Of a stretch of DNA of 19,457 nucleotides, positions 7,107-14,295 are shown piece by piece. The first letter of the stretch is position 1. Every line of letters starts with the position of its first letter. Location of the stretch: the NCBI GenBank assembly GCA_031551255.1, contig JAVBNW010000093.1, positions 1 to 19,457 on the forward strand, in the 5' to 3' direction. The notes below the pieces were generated by a model, which saw nothing but the letters and a program-made list of their open reading frames with translations, was not told the DNA's origin and ran no database searches. The DNA is from JAVBNW01 sp031551255 (GTDB lineage Bacteria; Bacillota; Clostridia; Christensenellales; UBA1750). The position numbers and the translations under genes were made by a program.

Positions 7107-7458
7107 TAGAGTCGGCCAACTTCAAAAACGGGGTAGGCGAGCGAGAGATTTTTTCGCAGGGCAAGGAGGCGTAAGGAAGCGACCCTTCCGGATACGCCTT
7201 CGGCGTGAAATGCTATAGTCACCGAACCCCAAAATGGGAGGGAAATGAGCGAGAATGTTTTTCGCGCCACAAGACGGAGGACGCAGGCGTGCCGGGCGGG
7301 CACGCCGAGGACGACAACGCCGTGGTGCGGGAAACAGGCCGCTCAGATGCTCTCATTTTGGGGTTCGGTGACTATAAAAGCTACGCTGACCTAAGCTCGA
7401 CGCCGCCATGCGGGAAAAGATCCGCTCGATTGCTCATTATTGGGGTTGGCCGACTATA
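7107..7458. repeat. Outer palindromic repeat element, interrupted by a related inner copy
   Basis: The left end (7107-7120, TAGAGTCGGCCAAC) and the right end (7445-7458, GTTGGCCGACTATA) are inverted copies with one mismatch. Just inside the left end the sequence reads GAGCGAGAG, a T-run, CGC, then CAAGGAGGCG. Just inside the right end it reads CCATGCGGGAAAAG, CCGCTCG, TTGCTCATTA. Both halves align with the corresponding halves of the inner element at 7214-7376. The simplest reading is a roughly 190-bp non-coding element split by a second member of the same family. No transposase or ORF is inside; a MITE-like or REP-like element is the likely class. Confidence 0.6.
7214..7376. repeat. Inner palindromic element, 163 bp with 23-bp perfect inverted ends
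   Basis: The 23 bases at 7214-7236 (TATAGTCACCGAACCCC, then AAAATG) are perfectly inverted at 7354-7376. The stem extends four more pairs with one G-U. Further nested pairings are TGAGCG (7246-7251) with CGCTCA (7340-7345) and CGCGCCAC (7263-7270) with GTGGTGCG (7322-7329). GGCGTGCC (7286-7293) pairs with GGCACGCC (7299-7306). The whole unit could fold into one long rod in RNA or single-stranded DNA. The ends finish in TATA, so a TA target duplication cannot be told apart from the element itself. Confidence 0.75.
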
Positions 7459-7487
7459 ACTCATAGCCGACATGCGACATGTTTTGC

Positions 7488-7516
7488 TTGACATTTTCCT
7501 AGTGCGCGCCTATGCT
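7488..7516 (+). promoter_or_regulatory. Promoter of mgtE
   Basis: A perfect TTGACA (7488-7493) and TATGCT (7511-7516) are 17 bases apart. The predicted start is near 7523, about 270 bases before mgtE, leaving a long leader. Confidence 0.75.
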
Positions 7517-7563
7517 TGCATTGTCGAAGCTTTCGACCAATTTTCTACGCGGAGGTGACCAGG

Positions 7564-7647
7564 ATGGACGGGAACGATCGAAGTAGCGCCATGGATGTAC
7601 CGCTGCGATGCGGGCCCGCGCTACTCCTGTCGGCTGCGCGCCCATAA
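7564..7647 (+). CDS. Putative 27-residue leader peptide of mgtE
   Basis: An ATG at 7564 lies eight bases after GGAGG (within GGAGGTGA, 7551-7558), as good a ribosome site as any in this window. The frame runs 27 codons to TAA at 7645-7647. The first half carries three aspartates (MDGNDRSSAMDVP). The second half carries prolines and a leucine run (GPALLLSAARP) and ends in Arg-Pro just before the stop. It sits wholly inside the mgtE leader, before an intrinsic terminator. Acidic and proline-rich leader peptides are known to sense magnesium upstream of enterobacterial mgtA. By analogy this peptide may tune readthrough into mgtE. There is no homology evidence, and the frame could be incidental. 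Confidence 0.5.
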   Translation: MDGNDRSSAMDVPLRCGPALLLSAARP

Positions 7648-7678
7648 GCAGAGGTACAACCTTGCGTTGCTTTGACTT

Positions 7679-7708
7679 CCCATGGCAGCCCTGCCAGCGG
7701 GTTTTTTT
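7679..7708 (+). terminator. Intrinsic terminator inside the mgtE leader (attenuator)
   Basis: CCCATGGCA (from 7679) pairs with TGCCAGCGGG (to 7701), with a small internal bulge and a GCCC loop. Seven T residues follow at 7702-7708. It lies 87 bases upstream of mgtE and downstream of its promoter, so transcription must be relieved to reach the gene. Confidence 0.75.
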
Positions 7709-7795
7709 GTCGTGACGGAAAGCGCCCGTTTTAGTGTGGCTTTCGCGGTCGCAAGAAAATTGCCCGTCGGCACATGATAGAAAGGGGTGAATCCC

Positions 7796-9133
7796 ATGGA
7801 GAAGCTCAGGGAGCTGCTCGCCACGCGCCAGTTTGCCATGCTGCGCCGCGAGCTGAGCGATATGAACGTGGTGGACATTGCCGAGTTCATCGGCGAACTC
7901 GATGCCGAAGAGGCCCTGCTCGCGTTTCGCATTCTGCCAAAGGATGTGATGGCGGACGTATTTGCGTATCTTGATTCCGACAGACAGCACGATATCGTCG
8001 CCGCGATGACGGATCGCGAAATTTGCGCGGTCATCGACGACTTGTTTTTAGACGACGCCGTGGATTTTCTCGAGGAAGTGCCTGCAAACGTCGTAAAAAA
8101 GGTGCTCAGGCTTACCGACGCTAAGACGCGCGATCAGCTCCAGCAGCTGCTGCGCTATCCCAAGGATTCCGCCGGCTCGCTGATGACGGTCGAATTCATG
8201 GAAATTCACGACCGCTCCACCGTGCGCCAGGCGCTGGATCACATCCGCGAAACCGGGTTTGACAAGGAGACCGTATATACCTGCTATATGATCGACGATA
8301 CGCACCACCTTACCGGTACGGTTGCGCTGCGCAAGCTGATTACCGCGCCGGAGAGCGCACTTTTGCGCGACATTATGGAGACGAACGTCATATACGTGCA
8401 TACCGGCGACGATCAGGAATCCGTCGCGCTGGAGTTTAGCAAATACGACCTGATGAGCATGCCCGTCGTCGATAAGGAAGGGCGGCTCGTAGGGCTTATT
8501 ACCGTGGACGACATCGTGGACGTCATCCAGGAAGAAAACACCGAAGACTTTGAAAAGATGGCTGCGATTACCCCTTCGGGCAAGGAGTATCTTCGCACCG
8601 GCGTGCTGGAGCTTGCTAAAAACAGGCTCCCATGGCTGCTGATTCTAATGCTGTCCGCCACGTTTACCGGCGGCATCATATCGCACTATGAATCGTTATT
8701 GGCGTCGGCGATGATTCTGAGCTCTTTTATACCGATGCTGATGGACACCGCGGGCAACAGCGGCTCGCAGTCCTCGGTGATGATCATCCGCGGCCTCGCC
8801 CTTGGCGAGGTGCGCCCGCGCGACATGCTGCGCGTGTTGTTTAAAGAAGTGCGCGTGGCGCTCATCGTAGGCGCGGCGTTGGCGATCGTAAACTTTGGAA
8901 GGATCATGCTCTTCCAGCGCGATGCCGGCATTATGGTAGCCTTTGGGGTATCGCTCAGCTTATACATGACAGTTCTCATGGCCAAGATCATCGGTGGCCT
9001 GATGCCGCTGTTGGCAAAAAAGCTGGGGTTCGATCCCGCCGTGATGGCTGCTCCCATCATCACTACAATCGTGGATGCGCTGTCGCTCGTCGTGTTTTTC
9101 AACGTGGCGACCGCGCTTTTGCACCTAGCGTAA
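7796..9133 (+). CDS. mgtE: Magnesium transporter MgtE
   Basis: MgtE is a dimeric, magnesium-gated channel of the inner membrane that imports Mg2+. The 445-residue product has the full layout. An N-terminal helical domain (about 1-125) has the IAEFIGELDAEEALLAFRILPKD segment. A CBS-domain pair follows (about 130-250, with SMPVVDKEGRLVGLITVDDIVDVI). Five membrane helices come last, from about residue 280. The signature MDTAGNSGSQSSVMIIRGLA and the C-terminal APIITTIVDALSLVVFF, with the pore aspartate, are present. I start at the ATG 7796, with AAAGGGGTGA just upstream; an in-frame GTG at 7787 overlaps that site. The gene is preceded by a long leader with a terminator and followed by its own terminator. 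Confidence 0.95.
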   Translation: MEKLRELLATRQFAMLRRELSDMNVVDIAEFIGELDAEEALLAFRILPKDVMADVFAYLDSDRQHDIVAAMTDREICAVIDDLFLDDAVDFLEEVPANVVKKVLRLTDAKTRDQLQQLLRYPKDSAGSLMTVEFMEIHDRSTVRQALDHIRETGFDKETVYTCYMIDDTHHLTGTVALRKLITAPESALLRDIMETNVIYVHTGDDQESVALEFSKYDLMSMPVVDKEGRLVGLITVDDIVDVIQEENTEDFEKMAAITPSGKEYLRTGVLELAKNRLPWLLILMLSATFTGGIISHYESLLASAMILSSFIPMLMDTAGNSGSQSSVMIIRGLALGEVRPRDMLRVLFKEVRVALIVGAALAIVNFGRIMLFQRDAGIMVAFGVSLSLYMTVLMAKIIGGLMPLLAKKLGFDPAVMAAPIITTIVDALSLVVFFNVATALLHLA

Positions 9134-9152
9134 ACCGCCCATCGGTTACTTG

Positions 9153-9180
9153 CGCCGCTTTTCATAGGCGGCGTATTTTT
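9153..9180 (+). terminator. Terminator of mgtE
   Basis: CGCCGC (9153-9158) pairs with GCGGCG (9168-9173), followed by TATTTTT. Confidence 0.75.
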
Positions 9181-9242
9181 GTCGGCGAGCGGATGCACAA
9201 ATGCGCCGCCTCCCGCGTATCCATAGGGCAGGAGGTGATCGC

Positions 9243-9410
9243 ATGCTGCGCAACCTGCGTACGCTGGCGGTATGGATTGGAATTTTGCTGATCGCCGCAG
9301 GGCTGATCATCGTGCTGGTTGTCGTGCCCGGCTGGTTTTGGTGTGCTGTCGCCGCGCTGCTGTTGATCGTCGTGGGCTTTTTGTTGCTGCGCCCGGTTTT
9401 TAAGCGATAG
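9243..9410 (+). CDS. Small two-helix membrane protein, function unknown
   Basis: The 55-residue product begins MLRNLRTLAVWIG. It consists of two hydrophobic segments (about residues 8-28 and 31-49) joined by PGWFWC, with basic ends (RNLR and RPVFKR). Topology by the positive-inside rule puts both ends in the cytosol. The ATG at 9243 lies seven bases after a perfect GGAGGTGAT (9231-9239), which supports real translation and overrides a longer frame from 9201. It is separated from mgtE by a terminator, and I see no clear promoter of its own. I recognise no family. Confidence 0.7.
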   Translation: MLRNLRTLAVWIGILLIAAGLIIVLVVVPGWFWCAVAALLLIVVGFLLLRPVFKR

Positions 9411-9483
9411 GGGAGACGCCCCCGGCGCCAAGCATAGGCCTACACAAACCGCCATGTTTGGCCGCCGCTTCATTTGCCCACGC

Positions 9484-9517
9484 AAAAGGCCTGCCCGCGG
9501 CGCGGACAGGCCTTTTT
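9484..9517. terminator. Bidirectional terminator between the small membrane protein gene and rpmB
   Basis: AAAAGGCCTGCCCGC (9484-9498) pairs with GCGGACAGGCCTTTT (9502-9516) around a GGC loop with one mismatch. T-runs on both strands let it end rpmB on the minus strand and the small gene on the plus strand. Confidence 0.85.
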
Positions 9518-9528
9518 ATGCTTATAAA

Positions 9529-9720
9529 TTAGACGTGTCTTTCCACCTTGCCGGAGCGGAGGCAACGCGTGCACACATACATCGTACGCGGCGTACCGGA
9601 CACCACGACGCGCACGCGCTGAGTGTTCGGAGCCCACGACCTGCGGTTCCGGTTCTTTGCGTGGCTGACATTGTTGCCGGACATCGTGCCCTTGTGGCAC
9701 ACTTCACAATACTTTCCCAT
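9529..9720 (-). CDS. rpmB: 50S ribosomal protein L28
   Basis: L28 is a small protein of the large ribosomal subunit. The 63-residue product begins MGKYCEVCHKG and continues with GNNVSHAKNRNRRSW, the family signature. It keeps both CxxC pairs (CEVC near the start, CTRC near the end), so it is the zinc-binding form. The start at 9720 follows GGGGAGGTGG on the minus strand; an upstream in-frame ATG at 9741 would destroy that site. It is the only convincing minus-strand gene here and is divergent from yloU, as in Bacillus. Confidence 0.97.
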   Translation of the reverse strand: MGKYCEVCHKGTMSGNNVSHAKNRNRRSWAPNTQRVRVVVSGTPRTMYVCTRCLRSGKVERHV

Positions 9721-9758
9721 CCTATCCACCTCCCCGCACAAAGATCAAAAGCATCGGT

Positions 9759-9787
9759 ATTCTAGCACGAATTGAAAGGCTTGGCAA
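9759..9787 (-). promoter_or_regulatory. Promoter of rpmB
   Basis: On the minus strand TTGCCA (9787-9782) and TAGAAT (9764-9759) are 17 bases apart, with TG one base before the -10 box (extended -10). Confidence 0.7.
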
Positions 9788-9849
9788 GGCTTTTGTGTTG
9801 AATTAACGAATAGAGCCTTCGCGATGTAGGCTGGGCGCGGGCCAAAGTG

Positions 9850-9878
9850 TTGCGCGGGGGGAAGCTTTGGGGTATACT
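9850..9878 (+). promoter_or_regulatory. Promoter of yloU-fakA
   Basis: TTGCGC (9850-9855) and TATACT (9873-9878) are 17 bases apart. The leader to yloU is about 60 bases and carries GGGAGGT at 9934-9940. Confidence 0.6.
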
Positions 9879-9946
9879 AAAGTAGAACGAGTGTGTCCTA
9901 AAAAGATTCATTTCTTCATAATAGAAACTGGACGGGAGGTAATATC

Positions 9947-10306
9947 ATGCCTGGTCTCGTATGCAGCATCAAAAACGACTTAGGCACCATCTCCATTACC
10001 GAAGATGTACTCGCCATCATCGCCGGCTATAGCGCCGTGGAATGCGCAGGCATTGTGGCAATGGCTTCCAAGCGCGCGACGGATGGCATTGTCGAACTGC
10101 TCGGGCGCGAAAACCTCAGGCGCGGCATCAAGATCGACATCCATGACAACAACGTAATCGTCGATCTGTTTATCATCGTGGAATATGGCGTTTCCATCGC
10201 GGCGGTTGCGCGCACGGTGATCGAAACGGTGAAATACCGCCTCGAGACGATCGTGGGCGTAAACGTAGAGCGCGTGAATGTGACGGTTGAGGGGATTCGC
10301 GTATAG
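9947..10306 (+). CDS. yloU: Asp23/Gls24 family envelope stress response protein (YloU)
   Basis: Members of this small cytosolic family associate with the membrane or cell envelope in Gram-positive bacteria, and their precise role is unclear. The 119-residue product has the Asp23 order: an N-terminal strand with GTISITEDVLAIIAGYSAVECAGIVAM, then IKIDIHDNNVIVDLFIIVEYGVSIAAVARTV, then VERVNVTVEGIRV at the end. The ATG at 9947 follows GGGAGGT by six bases. It precedes fakA by 108 bases, the conserved yloU-yloV pairing, and diverges from rpmB. Its constant linkage to the fatty acid kinase gene suggests a membrane-lipid connection (inference). Confidence 0.93.
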   Translation: MPGLVCSIKNDLGTISITEDVLAIIAGYSAVECAGIVAMASKRATDGIVELLGRENLRRGIKIDIHDNNVIVDLFIIVEYGVSIAAVARTVIETVKYRLETIVGVNVERVNVTVEGIRV

Positions 10307-10356
10307 GCGATTCTACCGTGTGCGGGCGATAGTTCGAGAGAAAGGATTCGGGAAGG

Positions 10357-10396
10357 CAAGTGCGCGAGCGCCGTGCAGGCGCTCTTTGCGTACTTG
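10357..10396 (+). other. Hairpin in the yloU-fakA gap
   Basis: GAGCGCC (10366-10372) pairs with GGCGCTC (10378-10384), and outer CAAGT pairs with ACTTG (10357-10361 and 10392-10396). There is no U-tract, so it is more likely an RNA processing or stability element than a terminator. It lies 18 bases before the fakA start. Confidence 0.4.
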
Positions 10397-10414
10397 CGTT
10401 TGGGAGGTAGTTGC

Positions 10415-12073
10415 GTGACCTTTGTAAGTTCCATCGACGGCCCTCTTCTGAAGGAGATGGTGCTGTCGGGCGTCTCCCTGCTGGAAAAAAATAAAGCGGC
10501 GGTGGATGCGCTGAACGTATTCCCCGTGCCGGACGGCGACACGGGCACCAATATGTCGCTCACCATGCTCGCCGCCGCCAAGGAGCTTGCCGCAACCGAT
10601 GCTAAAGATGTATCGGTTGTCGCCGAGGCCATCGCCCGGGGGGCGCTCAAGGGTGCGCGGGGCAACAGCGGCGTCATTCTCTCGCAGCTGTACCGAGGCT
10701 TTGCCAGGGGGCTTGAGCACCTTGCTTCCGCGGATGCCACAGAGTTTGCCGCCGCGCTGAAGCTAGGCTCGGAGGCCGCCTATAAGGCGGTGATGAAGCC
10801 CAAAGAGGGCACCGTGCTTACCGTTGCGCGGGAAATCGCCGATAACGCGGTAGAGTACGCGGCCCAGGGCGGAGATCTATACGGCCTGCTTGAAAACATG
10901 CTCATTTGGGGCGAAGATGTTCTCAAGCGCACGCCCGACATGCTGCCGGTGCTCAAGCAGGCGGGCGTAGTGGACGCCGGGGGCAAGGGCCTTTTGATTT
11001 TGTACATGGGCTATAAAATGCTCGTGGACGGCGAAAGCGTAGAGGACGCGGAGCTGCTGCTTGGCCTTGGCGGGCCCGAGTTGCCCGCGCAGGCCGACGA
11101 GGGCGGCGAGAGCATCGAGTTTGGCTATTGCACCGAGTTTTTAATACAGCAGTTGCGTCAGGGCGTCGGCGAGGCGCAAACACTGCGCCTGAGAGAGAAG
11201 CTCGACCGCATAGGCGATAGCGTGATCGTGGTGGGGGATATGGGGCTTATCAAGGTGCATGTCCACACCAACGATCCGGGCAAGGCGTTACAGTATGGGC
11301 TGAGCTTAGGCTCGCTTACATCCATAAAAATCGACAACATGCGCGAACAGCACCGGCATGTCGTCGTGGAAGAGGGAGACGCCGCCAAGGCCGAAGGCCT
11401 CGCAACGGTCGATAAGGAATACGGCATCGTCGCGGTGTGCTCGGGAGACGGCCTCGCCGACCTGATGCGCGATTTGGGGGCGACCCAGGTCGTCACCGGC
11501 GGGCAGACGATGAACCCTTCTACCGAAGATATTCTCGAGGCCGCGCGCCGCACCGGCGGCAAGGATGTCTATCTTTTGCCCAACAACCCCAATATCATCC
11601 TGGCGGCGCAGCAGGCGGCGGAGCTGGCTACGGACCAGCAGCTGCACTTGGTGCCGACGCGCACCGTGCCCCAGGGCGTCGCGGCGCTGGTGGCCTTCAT
11701 GCCGGACAAGGCGCCCGAGGATAACATCGAGGCTATGAAGGAAGGTGCGGCGGCGGTGCGCACCGGTTCGATTACCTTCGCGGTGAGAGATACGGAGCTT
11801 GAGGATAAAAAGATCCGCGAGGGCGACATCATGGGCCTTGACGAAAAGCGCCTAGCCGTGGTAGGGCAGGATGTGGAAACCGTCGCCTGCGAGCTAGTGG
11901 ACGAAATGCTCAACGGAGACATGGAACTGGTTACCCTGTACTACGGATCGGATATCGTCGAGGATCAGGCGCGTGCGCTCGCCGATAAGATTACCGGCGC
12001 GCATGAGGACATCGACATCGAAGTGATCTCAGGCGGTCAGCCGCTATATTATTATTTGGTATCCGTCGAATAA
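10415..12073 (+). CDS. fakA: Fatty acid kinase catalytic subunit FakA (YloV, DAK domain)
   Basis: FakA phosphorylates fatty acids held by FakB so they can enter phospholipid synthesis. The 552-residue product has an N-terminal DhaL/DAK2 kinase domain. NVFPVPDGDTGTNMSLTM carries the metal-binding aspartates, and GARGNSGVILSQLYRGF the nucleotide site. A middle domain with HVHTNDPGKALQ comes next, then a C-terminal domain with VVTGGQTMNPSTEDI and LLPNNPNIILAAQQAA. I chose the GTG at 10415: GGGAGGT at 10402-10408 precedes it, and homologues begin close to the DGPLLKEM segment. A longer frame from 10373 has no ribosome site. Its length is nearly identical to Bacillus YloV. No fakB gene is in the window. 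A strong terminator follows. Confidence 0.94.
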   Translation: MTFVSSIDGPLLKEMVLSGVSLLEKNKAAVDALNVFPVPDGDTGTNMSLTMLAAAKELAATDAKDVSVVAEAIARGALKGARGNSGVILSQLYRGFARGLEHLASADATEFAAALKLGSEAAYKAVMKPKEGTVLTVAREIADNAVEYAAQGGDLYGLLENMLIWGEDVLKRTPDMLPVLKQAGVVDAGGKGLLILYMGYKMLVDGESVEDAELLLGLGGPELPAQADEGGESIEFGYCTEFLIQQLRQGVGEAQTLRLREKLDRIGDSVIVVGDMGLIKVHVHTNDPGKALQYGLSLGSLTSIKIDNMREQHRHVVVEEGDAAKAEGLATVDKEYGIVAVCSGDGLADLMRDLGATQVVTGGQTMNPSTEDILEAARRTGGKDVYLLPNNPNIILAAQQAAELATDQQLHLVPTRTVPQGVAALVAFMPDKAPEDNIEAMKEGAAAVRTGSITFAVRDTELEDKKIREGDIMGLDEKRLAVVGQDVETVACELVDEMLNGDMELVTLYYGSDIVEDQARALADKITGAHEDIDIEVISGGQPLYYYLVSVE

Positions 12074-12094
12074 TGTGGTATTATACGGTCACCG

Positions 12095-12127
12095 AAGCCC
12101 TCGAAGCGATGCTTCGGGGGCTTTTTT
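12095..12127 (+). terminator. Terminator of fakA
   Basis: AAGCCCTCGAAGC (12095-12107) pairs with GCTTCGGGGGCTT (12111-12123) with one G-U and a three-base loop, followed by T residues. Confidence 0.9.
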
Positions 12128-12179
12128 CGGCTAAGCGCCAAGCTTACGTACAACTTTAACTCGAGAACGGAGGCTAGAG

Positions 12180-14168
12180 ATGATCGACATACCCGGCATT
12201 GGCCCGCTGCGCCGCAAGGCGCTTGGCGAGGCGGGCATCGACTCGCTGGAAGATCTTTTATATCGGTTTCCAGTCTCGTTTCGCGATTATTCCCAGATCG
12301 CCATCATCGCCTCGCTGCGCCCGGGCATGCGCGCGGCTTTTTTAGGCGAGGTGACCGCGCCGGCGCGCAGGCAGTTTATGAAGGGCCTTTGCGTCGTTAC
12401 CGCGCGCGTGGCGGACGGCACGGGGGAAATCGCGTGCCGCTGGTTTAACCAGCCTTACGTCGCGCAGCGCCTTGCGCCCGGTTCAAAGTGGCTGTTTTTC
12501 GGGGTGGTTTCCGAGCGTAAGGGATTTATCCAAGTGGCCAATCCCGCGATGGACCCTCCCGGAAGCCGCGCGGGGCTTGAGCCCATCTATGCGCAGGTTA
12601 AGGGAATTCCAGGAAGAATATACCAACAGGCCGTGCGCGCGGCGCTGGAGCTTTATGGAGCGAGCGTGAAGGATCCGATGCCCGAGGCGATCAGAGATCG
12701 GCACGGCCTGATTCCGCTGACGCGTGCAGTCTTTGATGCGCACAATCCTCCGGATGCCACGGCGCTCGCGAATGCGCGGCGCAGGCTGGCCTTTCAGGAA
12801 CTTCTGGCCTATCAGCTCGCCTTGATGAAGCAGCGCGCCCAGCCGCGCCCCGGCATCGCCATTCCCTGCTCGCGAAAGGCGCTTTGTCCGCTGCTTAATG
12901 CCATGCCCTTTGCGCTGACCGGCGCCCAGGAAAGGGTGCTCGGCGAGATCCTTGCCGATTTGGCCAAGCCTGAGGCCATGACCAGGCTTGTGCAGGGCGA
13001 TGTGGGCTCCGGCAAGACGGCGCTGGCGTTTCTGGCGCTGTACGCCGCGCGTCTTAAGGGCTGGCAGGGGGCGCTGATGGCCCCTACGGAGGTACTTGCG
13101 AGGCAGCACTACCTTGCCGCGCAGAAGGAACTGGCGCCGCTGGGGATGCGCGTGGAGCTTCTGACGGGAAGCCTGGGCGTCAAGGAGCGCAACGCCGTCA
13201 GGGCTCGTTTGGCGTCGGGGGAGGCGGATGTAGCGATCGGCACGCACGCGTTGATCACCCAGCAGGTGGAATATGCGCGCCTTGGCCTTGTAATCACCGA
13301 CGAGCAGCACCGCTTCGGCGTCAGGCAGCGCACAAAGCTCAAGGAAAAGGGCGAGCAGCCCAACGTACTCGTGATGTCCGCCACCCCGATCCCGCGCACG
13401 TTGGCGCTCATTTTGTACGGGGATTTAGATATTTCGGTAGTGGACGAGCTCCCTCCCGGCCGCACGCCTGTGCGCACGCACGTAGTACCCGAACGCAAGC
13501 GGGAGGATATGTATGGATTTTTGCGCGGACAGATCGACCAAGGCGGGCAGGTGTACGTGGTTTGCCCCCTTGTGGAGGAATCCGAAGCGGTGGATCAGAT
13601 ATCCGCGCAGGAACGATACGAGGAGATGTCCGCGCGGTTTCCGGATCTTTGCGTGGGGCTGGTGCACGGAAGGATGAACGCTAGGGAAAAGGACGACGCT
13701 CTGGACAAATTTTCTACAGGAGAAATGCACATCCTCGTTTCGACGACGGTGATTGAGGTGGGGGTTAATGTGCCCAACGCAAACGTGATGCTCATCGAAG
13801 GGGCGGATAACTTTGGCCTCGCGCAGCTTCACCAGCTGCGGGGGCGGGTGGGCCGCGGCCAGCGCGCTTCTTATTGTTTTTTGATGGGCGAAGATGAAAA
13901 ATTGCGCGTGCTCGCATCCACAAACGACGGCTTCGCGATCGCTCAAAAGGATCTGGAGATGCGCGGTCCCGGCGAAATGTTCGGCACGAAGCAGCACGGG
14001 ATGATCGACGGCCGCCTTGCGGCATTGGCGGGCGACGCGATGCTGCTTCAGGAAACCCACGAGGCCGCGATTGAGCTGCTTTCCCGGCGCGATCAGGATG
14101 CGCGCGTCATAGTCGCCTGGGCGTGCGAAAGCGTCGGCAAAAAAATCGATGCGATCGCATTAAACTGA
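12180..14168 (+). CDS. recG: ATP-dependent DNA helicase RecG
   Basis: RecG remodels stalled replication forks and Holliday junctions. The 662-residue product begins with a helix-hairpin-like segment (IPGIGPLRRKALGEAGI) and an OB-fold wedge domain (about 60-140). Superfamily 2 motifs follow: GDVGSGKT (Walker A, about 12997-13020), DEQH at 13299-13310 followed by RFGVRQR, SATPIPRT, and the C-terminal QLHQLRGRVGRG. The FGTKQHG segment near the end is also typical of RecG. The ATG at 12180 lies six bases after GGAGG (12169-12173). The gene follows the fakA terminator within the conserved yloU-yloV-recG neighbourhood. The length is slightly shorter than many relatives but no motif is lost. Confidence 0.97.
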   Translation: MIDIPGIGPLRRKALGEAGIDSLEDLLYRFPVSFRDYSQIAIIASLRPGMRAAFLGEVTAPARRQFMKGLCVVTARVADGTGEIACRWFNQPYVAQRLAPGSKWLFFGVVSERKGFIQVANPAMDPPGSRAGLEPIYAQVKGIPGRIYQQAVRAALELYGASVKDPMPEAIRDRHGLIPLTRAVFDAHNPPDATALANARRRLAFQELLAYQLALMKQRAQPRPGIAIPCSRKALCPLLNAMPFALTGAQERVLGEILADLAKPEAMTRLVQGDVGSGKTALAFLALYAARLKGWQGALMAPTEVLARQHYLAAQKELAPLGMRVELLTGSLGVKERNAVRARLASGEADVAIGTHALITQQVEYARLGLVITDEQHRFGVRQRTKLKEKGEQPNVLVMSATPIPRTLALILYGDLDISVVDELPPGRTPVRTHVVPERKREDMYGFLRGQIDQGGQVYVVCPLVEESEAVDQISAQERYEEMSARFPDLCVGLVHGRMNAREKDDALDKFSTGEMHILVSTTVIEVGVNVPNANVMLIEGADNFGLAQLHQLRGRVGRGQRASYCFLMGEDEKLRVLASTNDGFAIAQKDLEMRGPGEMFGTKQHGMIDGRLAALAGDAMLLQETHEAAIELLSRRDQDARVIVAWACESVGKKIDAIALN

Positions 14169-14236
14169 AGAAAGGCATTTTTCACGCATAAAAGTCAAGC
14201 AGGGGATCGATGTCAGCAAAGCCAAAATGTTACGGG

Positions 14237-14265
14237 TGTATTCGCTTTCCTTGTCGCGCATGATA
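14237..14265 (+). promoter_or_regulatory. Possible sigma-G (forespore) promoter of the SASP gene
   Basis: TGTATT at 14237-14242 and CATGATA at 14259-14265 resemble the forespore sigma-G boxes (TGAATA and CATACTA), separated by 16 bases. This fits the expected late-sporulation expression of the gene. The match is moderate. Confidence 0.45.
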
Positions 14266-14295
14266 AGGCCAGAAACACAAGGAGGTGAAAAACAC

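Larger units (their letters stand above)
7523..7708 (+). promoter_or_regulatory. mgtE leader: candidate attenuation element
   Basis: The leader opens with a GTCGAA/TTCGAC hairpin (7523-7537) right at the predicted 5' end. Inside the leader ORF, AGTAGCGC (7582-7589) pairs with GCGCTACT (7618-7625) around an inner CCGC/GCGG stem (7600-7603, 7610-7613). A terminator follows at 7679-7708. GCCATGG at 7588-7594 is complementary to CCATGGC at 7680-7686, the left arm of the terminator, so the two pairings are mutually exclusive. A translating ribosome on the ORF could therefore choose between them (inference). I looked for the M-box magnesium riboswitch signatures and did not find them. Confidence 0.5.

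Noticed and set aside
7205..7459. 84-codon plus-strand frame through the nested repeat
   Set aside because: It lies entirely within palindromic repeat sequence and lacks protein character.
7523..7708. M-box (ykoK) magnesium riboswitch upstream of mgtE
   Set aside because: Expected by context, but the conserved GGTGAGGCTCCT start and the AAAGCTCTACG end of that class are not present.
7499..7990. 163-codon minus-strand frame over the mgtE leader and start
   Set aside because: It is antisense to a certain gene and to the leader; no ribosome site and no family resemblance.
9454..9765. 103-codon plus-strand frame opposite rpmB
   Set aside because: It is the complement of a certain ribosomal protein gene and its terminator.
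10027..10740. 237-codon minus-strand frame across yloU and fakA
   Set aside because: It is a shadow of two real genes; the Ser/Ala-rich composition is typical of antisense frames in GC-rich DNA.
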